Source of the DNA: JBCAWW01 sp039024315
Lineage (GTDB): Bacteria > Bacteroidota > Bacteroidia > J057
DNA: 31,087 bases
NCBI GenBank assembly: GCA_039024315.1
Contig: JBCCQN010000086.1
Location: 1 to 31,087 of the forward strand
Reading direction: 5' to 3'
Part shown: positions 22,292 through 29,540 of the stretch, piece after piece
Numbering within the stretch: the stretch's first letter is position 1
Layout: each line of letters opens with the position of its first letter
Position numbers and translations under genes: made by a program
Notes under the pieces: model-generated
Database searches by the model: none
The model's input: the letters and a program-made list of their open reading frames with translations, nothing else
What the model was told of the DNA's origin: nothing

Positions 22292-23926
22292 ATGCAAAAA
22301 GCATTTTTCAAGGTCCCTACTCCTCAAAACGAGCCCGTATTGTCCTACTCACCAGGCAGTCCAGAGCGCAGCGCGGCCAAAGAAGCATTGCAGGAACTCA
22401 GTGAACAAGTAATTGATATCCCAATGTTTATCGGTGGCAAGGAAGTGCGTACTGACAACAAACTACCAATTAGTCCTCCCCATGATCACCAACATGTGAT
22501 TGGCCATTATTCTCGTGGCACTGCCGAACACGTGAACCAAGCCATCGATGCAGCCCTAGCCGCCAAGTCTAGTTGGGAAGGCATGTCTTGGGAGCATCGC
22601 GCTTCTATCTTTTTGAAAGCGGCTGACCTTTTGGCGGGTCCTTGGCGAGCCCGTATGAATGCAGCGACTATGCTCGCGCAGTCAAAAAATATATTTCAGG
22701 CTGAAATTGATGCGGTTTGTGAGTTAGCAGATTTTTTCCGTTTCAATGTGCACTATATGACGCAGATCTATCAAGACCAGCCGATGTACTCACCCAAAGG
22801 CACTTGGAATCGAGTGGAATATCGTCCCTTGGAAGGTTTTGTATTCTGTATCACGCCTTTCAACTTTACTTCTATCGCCGCCAATCTACCAGCAGCGGCC
22901 GCCTTGATGGGTAATGTTTGCGTTTGGAAACCAGCAGATAGCCAAATTTATTCGGCCCACGTGATCATGGAATTGTTCCGCGAAGCGGGCCTCCCAGATG
23001 GCGTCATCAACCTGATCTACACTGATGGTCCAGAAGCAGGTGAAGTGGTATTTAAGCATAAAGATTTTTCAGGCCTACACTTTACGGGCTCTACTGGCGT
23101 ATTCCAGCACCTTTGGAAAACGATCGGCGAAAACATCGCTTCTTATCGCTCTTACCCTCGTATCGTAGGTGAGACAGGCGGTAAGGACTATATCGTAGCC
23201 CACCCTTCGGCAGACGCCAAAGCAGTAGCGACGGCAATTTCAAGAGGCGCTTTTGAGTTTCAAGGACAAAAATGTTCGGCGGCTTCTCGAGTATATCTAC
23301 CCGCTTCGCTTTACGATACGATCATCGAAGATGTGAAAGCTGATTTGGAAGACTTCCGCATGGGAGATCCAGCTGACTTCCGCAACTTTATCAATGCTGT
23401 GATAGACGAACGTGCTTTTGATAAGATCAGTAACTATATCGAAAAAGTAAAAGCTGCACCTGACGCTTCTATCGTTGCTGGTGGGGAGTATGACAAATCT
23501 AAAGGTTACTTCATCGAGCCTACCGTAGTGCTAGCAGATACCCCCAAATTCTTGACGATGTGTGAAGAAATCTTTGGCCCTGTGGTAACGATCTACAAAT
23601 ACGAAGATGCAGACTTTGAAGCTACCCTAGATATCCTAGACGATACCAGTCCCTACGCTTTGACCGGAGCTTTATTTTCTCAAGATCGTCATGCTATAGA
23701 TAAGGCAGCTCGTCGTTTGCAACATACGGCTGGTAATTTTTATATCAACGATAAGCCAACTGGTGCAGTAGTAGGCCAGCAACCTTTTGGAGGTGGACGC
23801 GGCTCCGGCACCAACGATAAGGCAGGATCTTATCTAAATCTGCTACGTTGGATCAGTACTCGTACCATCAAAGAAAACTTTGTGCCGCCCAAGGATTATA
23901 AATATCCTTTCTTAGCTGAGAAATAG
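22292..23926 (+). CDS. pruA: L-glutamate gamma-semialdehyde (1-pyrroline-5-carboxylate) dehydrogenase
   Basis: A 544-aa aldehyde dehydrogenase that oxidises glutamate semialdehyde to glutamate with NAD+, the second step of proline breakdown. It matches the ALDH4-type enzyme: 'VCVWKPADSQIYSAHVIMELF', 'HFTGSTGVFQHLW', 'RIVGETGGKDYIVAHPSAD', the nucleophile Cys328 in 'EFQGQKCSAASRVYLP', 'EEIFGPVVTIYKY', and 'TGAVVGQQPFGGGRGSGTNDKAG'. The length is that of the stand-alone mitochondrial-like form, not the PutA fusion. Start chosen at ATG 22292 (an upstream TTG at 22256 has no support). TTG and GATATTTG with a 20-bp gap about 35 bp upstream may be its promoter. Proline dehydrogenase is not in the window. 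Confidence 0.96.
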   Translation: MQKAFFKVPTPQNEPVLSYSPGSPERSAAKEALQELSEQVIDIPMFIGGKEVRTDNKLPISPPHDHQHVIGHYSRGTAEHVNQAIDAALAAKSSWEGMSWEHRASIFLKAADLLAGPWRARMNAATMLAQSKNIFQAEIDAVCELADFFRFNVHYMTQIYQDQPMYSPKGTWNRVEYRPLEGFVFCITPFNFTSIAANLPAAAALMGNVCVWKPADSQIYSAHVIMELFREAGLPDGVINLIYTDGPEAGEVVFKHKDFSGLHFTGSTGVFQHLWKTIGENIASYRSYPRIVGETGGKDYIVAHPSADAKAVATAISRGAFEFQGQKCSAASRVYLPASLYDTIIEDVKADLEDFRMGDPADFRNFINAVIDERAFDKISNYIEKVKAAPDASIVAGGEYDKSKGYFIEPTVVLADTPKFLTMCEEIFGPVVTIYKYEDADFEATLDILDDTSPYALTGALFSQDRHAIDKAARRLQHTAGNFYINDKPTGAVVGQQPFGGGRGSGTNDKAGSYLNLLRWISTRTIKENFVPPKDYKYPFLAEK

Positions 23927-23929
23927 CAC

Positions 23930-24589
23930 ATGCTCCCTTCTGACTTACGCATGCTCATCTTTGATTTAGATGGCACTTTATACAGCTTGTCCCCCTTACG
24001 GTCATTGGTCGTGCGGGACTTGCTGCTATATTATGCATTGCGGCCCCATCGGTGGCGCGAGCTGCAAATCATCCGCACATTTAGAGCGTTGCGCGAAGCG
24101 CTAGGCGATCAGCCTCACCAAAATATCGCCCAGTACCAATATGAAATTACGGCCCAAGCGACAGGTACTGAAATTACAAAAGTAAAAAAGACAATTGAAG
24201 CTTGGATGATCTCCCGTCCGATCAAGCATTTGCGAGCAATCCAGTATGAGGAAGCAAGCTTAATATTTGCAGCGTTACGCGAAGCGGATATTAAAATTGC
24301 GATCTTTTCGGACTTCCCAGCCAAAGCCAAAGTACAAGGTATGGGATTGGAGGCAGACTATATTTTGGACGCCACTCAGCCAGAGATAGATCAACTCAAA
24401 CCGCATCCAGCCGGTCTTAGGCATCTTTTGGCAATAAGTGGCTTAGAGGCCCATCAATGTCTGTTTGTGGGGGATAGAGACGATAGAGACGGAGAAGCGG
24501 CTCGGCGAGTAAATATGCCTTATTGGATTTTACCCTCTGGGGAACGCCCCCTCTCCTCCTTATTAGCAGAGGTTTTAGGGCTTCGTTAG
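23930..24589 (+). CDS. HAD family hydrolase (phosphatase)
   Basis: A 219-aa HAD-superfamily phosphatase. Motif I is 'LIFDLDGTLY' (nucleophile Asp12, Asp14), motif II 'IAIFSDFPAKAK', motif III Lys in 'IDQLKPHPAG', and motif IV 'CLFVGDRDDRDGEAARR'. The helical cap lies between residues 20 and 110. The substrate is unknown; phosphoglycolate-type is only a guess. It begins 3 bp after pruA, so the two are co-transcribed. Its end overlaps the convergent tyrosine-kinase gene by 4 bp. Two stretches encoding 'ALREA' carry hairpin-element-like sequence. Confidence 0.85.
   Translation: MLPSDLRMLIFDLDGTLYSLSPLRSLVVRDLLLYYALRPHRWRELQIIRTFRALREALGDQPHQNIAQYQYEITAQATGTEITKVKKTIEAWMISRPIKHLRAIQYEEASLIFAALREADIKIAIFSDFPAKAKVQGMGLEADYILDATQPEIDQLKPHPAGLRHLLAISGLEAHQCLFVGDRDDRDGEAARRVNMPYWILPSGERPLSSLLAEVLGLR
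24085..24101 (-). repeat. Short palindromic element match inside the HAD gene, copy l
   Basis: AGCGTT (24085-24090) followed by GCGC, loop GAA, GCGC (24091-24101): perfect fit on the minus strand. A weaker relative (AGCGTT, ACGC, GAA, GCGG) occurs at 24271-24287 in the same gene. Both encode 'ALREA', so helix composition may explain them. Confidence 0.35.
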
Positions 24590-27033
24590 CTCTTACGAAT
24601 CACATCTTGGGTCCAGTTTTGGGCATCCCCATCTCCGGTAATTTCGCTTACCTGATCACGGTATTTGTAGGAATAGTCGTAGCCATACTTGGTACGGTAT
24701 CCCTGTCCATATTTCACATCATTAAAGACCAAGTAAAAGCGTTTGAGGTCCGCATGTTTACGGAGGGTCTCGATGTCTTTGAGATATTCAATCTTCGAGT
24801 AGCGCTGACGCACGATGTAAAGATTGATGTCGGCGTGGCGAGCGACTTGCAAATAATCGGCAAATAATCCAGAGGGAGGAGTATCGACAATCACGTAGTC
24901 AAAATCGTTTTGTACGGTCTGCAGGAGGTAAGGCAAGCGCTCACCATCCAACAATTCCGCGGGCTTTTCTGGTACGGGGCCACTAGCGATACATTTGAGG
25001 CGTGGTTGACTCGTATCTTGGATGACTTGGTCCGCGGAGGCCACATTGGCGAGATAGTTGGTCAAGCCAAATTTATTGGCCACATCAATGTATTTATGAA
25101 CCCTTGGTTTACGGATGTCAGCCCCGATCAAAAGCACTTTTTGGCCATTAGCCGCCATCACCTGAGCCAGATTAACGGCACAAAAGGTCTTACCCTCATT
25201 GGGTACCGTCGAAGTAACCGCAATCACTCGGCAAGGCTTTTCAAAAGCCATGAATTGCAGGTTGACAAATAGGTAGCGGAAGTTTTCGGCTACTGCCATG
25301 GCGTTTTCGTCGGCCCAAAGGTTACCATCCTCGACTTCAGGGGGGGCATGCAAAATATGGCCTAGCACGGTAGCCTCCACATGCGACTCTATTTGCTCTA
25401 CGTCCATCACCCGCGGATCTACCGCCGTAAAGGCGAGGATCCCAAAGAGGGGCAGCAAAAAGCCCACTAAGAGAGAAAGTATGACGGTATTAGTGGTATT
25501 GGGAGAGACAGGGCCGGTACCGACTTTGTGAGCGGGGTCCAGCACTTTGCTATCAGCTTGGCTAGAAGCCTGAGCCATTTTGGCCTCCATACGTTGTTGG
25601 AGGAGGTAATTGTAGAGATTGTCGTTGAAAACAAACTGTTCGTCTATACGATTGAGAAATTGTTCCTCTCCAGGTAGATTACGAACTATTTCACTGGCTT
25701 GCGCCATTTTTTGATTGACACCTCGGATCGCCCTTTCCGTTTGATTGAGACTCGTTTGCACATTGGTGAGTAGGGTCTCCTTGGTCTTCTTGATCATGCG
25801 ATTGAGATACTGCATCTCAAGACTTTCATCTCCGGCAGCAACCGACTTGATCACTTTTTCGGAATAAAGACGTTTAAGCTCAACGATAGATTCGTCGAGT
25901 AAAGGCTCTCTGATGCCCACGGCTTTAGGCGAACTCAAGACAGTAGGATCAGCGTCTGTTTTGAGGGTTTTGATCAGTTCAGAAAAGTAGCTGCGCCGGT
26001 TTTCTAGATCTGCCTTTTGGCTCTGAAACTGTTGTAGTTGCTGTACGGCATTGCCAGCGGTCAGACGCAAGTCATTGTTACGCCCGTTGCCTTTACGGGG
26101 GCTGGAAAGGGCCTCAACAGTACCTTCGATGCTATCAGATAAGGCGCGAATTTGGCCCTCGATGAACTTTACGCGCCCTTCGGCGATACGATTTTTTTCT
26201 TGTAGCTGTCGATCAATGTACTGCTCGGTCAACCCATCTAAAAAGGCTCTCTCTTTGGCAATAATAGGGCCTTGGTGAGCCAATTCTACGATGGTCGCTT
26301 GTTCATTGATGGTTTTGATATTGAGCTCTTTGACGTAGGCTTCAGTGATCAATTCACGATCACTGATGAGAAAATACAAGTCTCGATCTTGCCAAGATTC
26401 ATTGATGGCTAGCGTATCAGCCACGATCAGAACGCGGAGAAAATCATTTTGGGCAAATTCCCCAAAGCTTCCTTTGAGCTTAAAATTCACATTTTGCCCT
26501 TGGGCCCATTGTAAGCGTTCCTCCTCGGGGAAATACAAATAGGGATCACTCGCTTCCGCACTGATCAAAAAGCTATCATTAGAAATGATCTTGAGTTGTA
26601 TCTGAGTCCCTTCTAACTGAGGATGATTTTGGTCTAAGACGATGTTGAAGGGCACATTGTCGTATAGCTCCTGATCGTGCCAAAAGCCTTTTTCAAATAA
26701 TTGCACTTCAAAACCAAGGTATTTTACCGTTTGACTGATCAATTCGCGCGAGCCGAGAAAACCCAGCTCGTTTTGGAGGTTTTTGGGTTCTGCTTCGGGC
26801 AGTCCTCCTGAGCGCTCCGCCAGTCTTTGTACTCTCTTTTGATCTTGAATCAAAAGACTAGTAGCTACTCGATAAGCAGGTGTTTTAAGTTGTAAATAAA
26901 GGATGCCGATAAGCAAAGAGACAGGGACAAGGATTGCAAACCATTGCCAGCGTTCTCTTATTTTTTTCGCATAACCTTTTCCTCTAAGGTTAAATCGGCT
27001 CCTTTTTGCTTGGTTGATGGATTGTGTTGCCAA
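24586..27033 (-). CDS. GumC/Wzc-type polysaccharide co-polymerase with tyrosine autokinase
   Basis: An 815-aa inner-membrane protein for capsule or exopolysaccharide chain control. An N-terminal membrane helix (about 30-47, 'WFAILVPVSLLIGILYL') is followed by a large periplasmic Wzz-type region with coiled coils (about 270-480), then a second helix ('TNTVILSLLVGFLLPLFGILAFTA'). The BY-kinase has Walker A 'VTSTVPNEGKT', Walker A' 'VLLIGADIRKPR' and Walker B 'YVIVDTPPSG'. The C-terminal tail carries a Tyr cluster (YGQGYRTKYGYDYSYKY), the expected autophosphorylation site. No ATG lies near the N terminus. TTG 27033 is listed; an ATT at 27042 lies 7 bp after AGGAAGG and would be an unusual start. 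Neighbouring export genes are not in the window. Confidence 0.92.
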   Translation of the reverse strand: MATQSINQAKRSRFNLRGKGYAKKIRERWQWFAILVPVSLLIGILYLQLKTPAYRVATSLLIQDQKRVQRLAERSGGLPEAEPKNLQNELGFLGSRELISQTVKYLGFEVQLFEKGFWHDQELYDNVPFNIVLDQNHPQLEGTQIQLKIISNDSFLISAEASDPYLYFPEEERLQWAQGQNVNFKLKGSFGEFAQNDFLRVLIVADTLAINESWQDRDLYFLISDRELITEAYVKELNIKTINEQATIVELAHQGPIIAKERAFLDGLTEQYIDRQLQEKNRIAEGRVKFIEGQIRALSDSIEGTVEALSSPRKGNGRNNDLRLTAGNAVQQLQQFQSQKADLENRRSYFSELIKTLKTDADPTVLSSPKAVGIREPLLDESIVELKRLYSEKVIKSVAAGDESLEMQYLNRMIKKTKETLLTNVQTSLNQTERAIRGVNQKMAQASEIVRNLPGEEQFLNRIDEQFVFNDNLYNYLLQQRMEAKMAQASSQADSKVLDPAHKVGTGPVSPNTTNTVILSLLVGFLLPLFGILAFTAVDPRVMDVEQIESHVEATVLGHILHAPPEVEDGNLWADENAMAVAENFRYLFVNLQFMAFEKPCRVIAVTSTVPNEGKTFCAVNLAQVMAANGQKVLLIGADIRKPRVHKYIDVANKFGLTNYLANVASADQVIQDTSQPRLKCIASGPVPEKPAELLDGERLPYLLQTVQNDFDYVIVDTPPSGLFADYLQVARHADINLYIVRQRYSKIEYLKDIETLRKHADLKRFYLVFNDVKYGQGYRTKYGYDYSYKYRDQVSEITGDGDAQNWTQDVIRKS

Positions 27034-27063
27034 AGCAGTAATGTTATATCCTTCCTAAAATTG

Positions 27064-27083
27064 AGCGTTCCATAAAATGGAAC
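27064..27083 (-). repeat. Short palindromic element, copy h
   Basis: AGCGTT then CCAT, loop AAA, ATGG, then AACC. GTTCCAT (27067-27073) and ATGGAAC (27077-27083) form a perfect 7-bp stem with a 3-nt loop. On the minus strand it reads stem, loop, stem, AACGCTCA. It lies 30 bp upstream of the tyrosine-kinase start. Confidence 0.7.
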
Positions 27084-27333
27084 CACTAGAAAAAGTGTGT
27101 GTCAACCATCAACGATAGACTTTGAATAGGAGCATCAAAAATTCAAGGTCTAAAGTCAATTAGTGGAAAAGCAAATAGAGGGCATGAAATCGGTCCAAAG
27201 ATTATGCACTACTATTGATCAAAAATGCAAAATAAAGCCACTTCGCTGTCGGCTTCTTCCATTTACGGAGCAAATAGTGTGCTAAGCGGTAACATTCTTA
27301 GACTCAATCGGTAATCCTCCTGTAATTTCGGCT

Positions 27334-27341
27334 TATATTTG
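27334..27341 (+). promoter_or_regulatory. Candidate -7 box TATATTTG before ccmB, leaderless start
   Basis: TATATTTG is an exact TAnnTTTG match ending 4 bp before the ccmB ATG (27346). It implies a very short or absent leader for the ccm transcript. No clear -33 element. Confidence 0.5.
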
Positions 27342-27345
27342 CATT

Positions 27346-28002
27346 ATGTGGCAAGAATTGAGGGTACTCCTCCGCAAGGAAATCATGTTGGAATGGAAGC
27401 AGAAATATGCTTTCAATGGCTTGCTTTTATACGTTCTCAGTATGTCGATTGTGATTGCTTTGGTCTTTAGAGACGAGCTCAATCCGAGTAACTGGAACCT
27501 CCTACTTTGGTTGATGTTGCTTTTTGCCGCGATCAACGCGGTAGCCAAAAGTTTCCTTTCTGAAAAACCAGAGCAACTTCGCTATCTCTATACCCTTGCC
27601 CGGCCGGCGGCGATCATCTTAGCGAAGTTTATTTACAATGCTGGGCTTTTGGCTTTGGTGGCCCTATTGAGTTTAGGGGTATTTGCCTTTTTGGGCGAGC
27701 AGCATTTTCATGACCCTTTGGCTTATGTTGGTTTGGTTTTGTTAGGATCCTTATCCTTGGCAGCAAATCTCACCTTGGTAACCGCTATCTCCGCCAAGGC
27801 ACAAAATCAATCAACTCTTTTGGCGGTATTGAGTTTTCCCTTGATCGTGCCACTATTGTTGATGCTCGTAAGGCTGTCCGATACCGCCTTGACGGGAACT
27901 GGGGCAAACCAAGGAGAAGGCTTCTTAGGCTTTCTGTTAGTACTAACGGTGATTTTAGTGGGGGTTTCGGTGATACTATTTCCCTTTTTATGGCGAGAGT
28001 AA
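27346..28002 (+). CDS. ccmB: Haem exporter membrane protein CcmB
   Basis: A 218-aa inner-membrane protein with six predicted helices. The N-terminal 'ELRVLLRKEIMLEWKQKYAFNGLLLY' and 'AAINAVAKSFLSEKPEQLRYLYTLARPAAIILAKFIYN' match CcmB, the permease of the CcmAB ABC complex that acts on holo-CcmE. First gene of ccmB-C-D-E-F, with its own -7 box. No ccmA precedes it. Confidence 0.9.
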   Translation: MWQELRVLLRKEIMLEWKQKYAFNGLLLYVLSMSIVIALVFRDELNPSNWNLLLWLMLLFAAINAVAKSFLSEKPEQLRYLYTLARPAAIILAKFIYNAGLLALVALLSLGVFAFLGEQHFHDPLAYVGLVLLGSLSLAANLTLVTAISAKAQNQSTLLAVLSFPLIVPLLLMLVRLSDTALTGTGANQGEGFLGFLLVLTVILVGVSVILFPFLWRE

Positions 28003-28071
28003 ACGACAAATATTTCGTAAATTGGCAAAGATTTTCTTTAACAATCCGACAATAGATAGGTTTTATCCTAT

Positions 28072-28854
28072 ATGACAAAGCAGAGCCCCCTTCGTATTAC
28101 CTACAAAGCACTTGCTGTCGCGCTACTCCTTTATGCCTTGATTTATGGTCTGCTCGCGGAGATTCCGGTCTCCCCACAGATGGGCAGCCAGCTAGGACAG
28201 AGCGCTCGCAACCTACTTTATCACGTCCCCAATTGGTTTGCAATGTTGGTCATGATGGGCATCTCTCTTTACCATAGCATCCGAGTTTTACGGCTGACAG
28301 ACCCTGATCGGGAACAGACCGAAAATCCACTTCGCGCGGATATCAAAGCTAATGAATCTGCTAGAGTGGGAGTGATGTTTAATATCTTAGGTTTACTGAC
28401 AGGGATCATTTGGGCTCGGGTTTCTTGGAATGTAGCCAAAGAAGCTACCAGTTTTTCGGCTTGGTGGGGCTGGGATCCGATTCAAACTTGTGCCTTGATT
28501 GCCCTGCTTATATATCTCGCATATTATTTGCTTCGAAACTCTATAGAGGACCCTGAACAGAAAGCAAAGGTCTCAGCAGTCTATAATATTTTTGCCTTTA
28601 TGACGCTGATTCCGCTGTTTTTTGTAATTCCACGAATCCTAGATGGATTGCATCCTACAGCTGATGGGGGAGCAGTCTTATTTAAGAAAGAGGGGATGAA
28701 CAATCTGCTTCGCACGATTTTATATCCTGGTATGATCGGCTTTATCTTGATGGGAGTATGGATTTATGAAATCCGCTCACGCGCAACCACCCTACGGTTT
28801 CGCTGGCAAGAATGGCAAAGCAATCAAGAATACGATAACTCACATCAATCATAA
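28072..28854 (+). CDS. ccmC: Cytochrome c assembly protein CcmC
   Basis: A 260-aa membrane protein with about six helices and the tryptophan-rich haem-handling motif 'WWGWDPIQT' (from residue 131) in 'SFSAWWGWDPIQTCALIA'. Flanking histidines are in 'NLLYHVPNWFAMLVM' and 'LDGLHPTADGGAV'. CcmC loads haem on CcmE. Length fits CcmC (about 230-260), not CcmF. It follows ccmB by 69 bp; ATAGG and CCTAT can pair just before the ATG (28056-28071). Confidence 0.92.
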   Translation: MTKQSPLRITYKALAVALLLYALIYGLLAEIPVSPQMGSQLGQSARNLLYHVPNWFAMLVMMGISLYHSIRVLRLTDPDREQTENPLRADIKANESARVGVMFNILGLLTGIIWARVSWNVAKEATSFSAWWGWDPIQTCALIALLIYLAYYLLRNSIEDPEQKAKVSAVYNIFAFMTLIPLFFVIPRILDGLHPTADGGAVLFKKEGMNNLLRTILYPGMIGFILMGVWIYEIRSRATTLRFRWQEWQSNQEYDNSHQS

Positions 28855-28863
28855 GCGCGTTAG

Positions 28864-29040
28864 ATGAATTTCCCCATTTCTCTCCTACAAGACATCCTCT
28901 TTACAAGCGATAAGATATACTCTGTACTCGCGGTAGTCTTAGTTGTGTTTGGTGCTTTCTTATTTATGATGATTCGTCAAGATAGAAGACTCAGTCAGAT
29001 GGAATCAGAAATGAACGAAAAAGATAATCCTCATCCTTAA
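28864..29040 (+). CDS. ccmD: CcmD-like small membrane protein
   Basis: A 58-aa protein with one membrane helix (residues about 19-37, 'IYSVLAVVLVVFGAFLFMM') followed by a basic then charged tail (RQDRRLSQMESEMNEKDN). Position between ccmC and ccmE, size and topology match CcmD, which stabilises the CcmABC-holo-CcmE complex. Assigned on topology and context rather than sequence. Start ATG 28864 is 9 bp after ccmC and the stop is 6 bp before ccmE. Confidence 0.8.
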   Translation: MNFPISLLQDILFTSDKIYSVLAVVLVVFGAFLFMMIRQDRRLSQMESEMNEKDNPHP

Positions 29041-29046
29041 AGGAAT

Positions 29047-29445
29047 ATGAAACCGACTCAAATCATTATTATCGTTTTTGCTGCTATCGTACTTGTCGCC
29101 CTAGGTGTAAACTTGAGCGCTTCCGCTAGTACCTATGCAGGCTTTGATGAAGCCATAGATAGTGGAAAAAAAGTCCACGTCGTGGGTCAGTGGGTAAAAC
29201 GTAACCAAGCTACTTACGATATGGATCGAGACTTGTTCAAGTTTTATCTTCAAGATGAAATGGAGAAAGAAATGCTGGTTTACTTTTATGATCCGAAGCC
29301 AGTAAACTTTGAGCAGGCGGAGAAGATTGTCATTGTGGGCGAGTACGCGCCCGAAAAAGCCGTTTTTATGGCCGATGAAATCCAAATGAAGTGTCCTTCA
29401 AAATATGAAGAGACCGACGTTACTGCTGCTGAAGAAAAATTGTAA
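29047..29445 (+). CDS. ccmE: Cytochrome c maturation protein CcmE, CXXXY type
   Basis: A 132-aa haem chaperone. An N-terminal membrane anchor (about residues 5-22) leads to a periplasmic OB fold: 'KKVHVVGQWVKRNQATYDMD', 'FKFYLQDEMEKEMLVYFYD', 'EKIVIVGEYAPEKAVFMADEIQMKCPSKYEE'. The covalent haem-binding residue is His in the classical HXXXY motif; here the equivalent is Cys116 with Tyr120 (CPSKY), the CXXXY variant known from archaea and Desulfovibrio. It lies 6 bp after ccmD and 95 bp before ccmF. Confidence 0.92.
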   Translation: MKPTQIIIIVFAAIVLVALGVNLSASASTYAGFDEAIDSGKKVHVVGQWVKRNQATYDMDRDLFKFYLQDEMEKEMLVYFYDPKPVNFEQAEKIVIVGEYAPEKAVFMADEIQMKCPSKYEETDVTAAEEKL

Positions 29446-29540
29446 GAATCTTTTTAGATAGGAAAATATTGAAGTTTTGAATTAGGGAATTGGGCAGAAG
29501 CAACCATTACCCAGTTTAACATTCAAAAAATAAAAAATAT

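Larger units (their letters stand above)
27034..27345. other. Gene-free divergent stretch, wzc-like / ccmB
   Basis: This 312-bp region has no supportable gene. It holds the start region of the tyrosine-kinase gene, the hairpin element copy h (27064-27083), and the ccmB -7 box (27334-27341). The rest is AT-rich, with no terminator or clear repeat recognised. Confidence 0.65.

Noticed and set aside
26514..26530. AGCGTT followed by CCTC, loop CTC, GGGG in the tyrosine-kinase gene.
   Set aside because: The stem needs a G-T pair and the codons (EEERL) are ordinary; too weak to list as an element copy.
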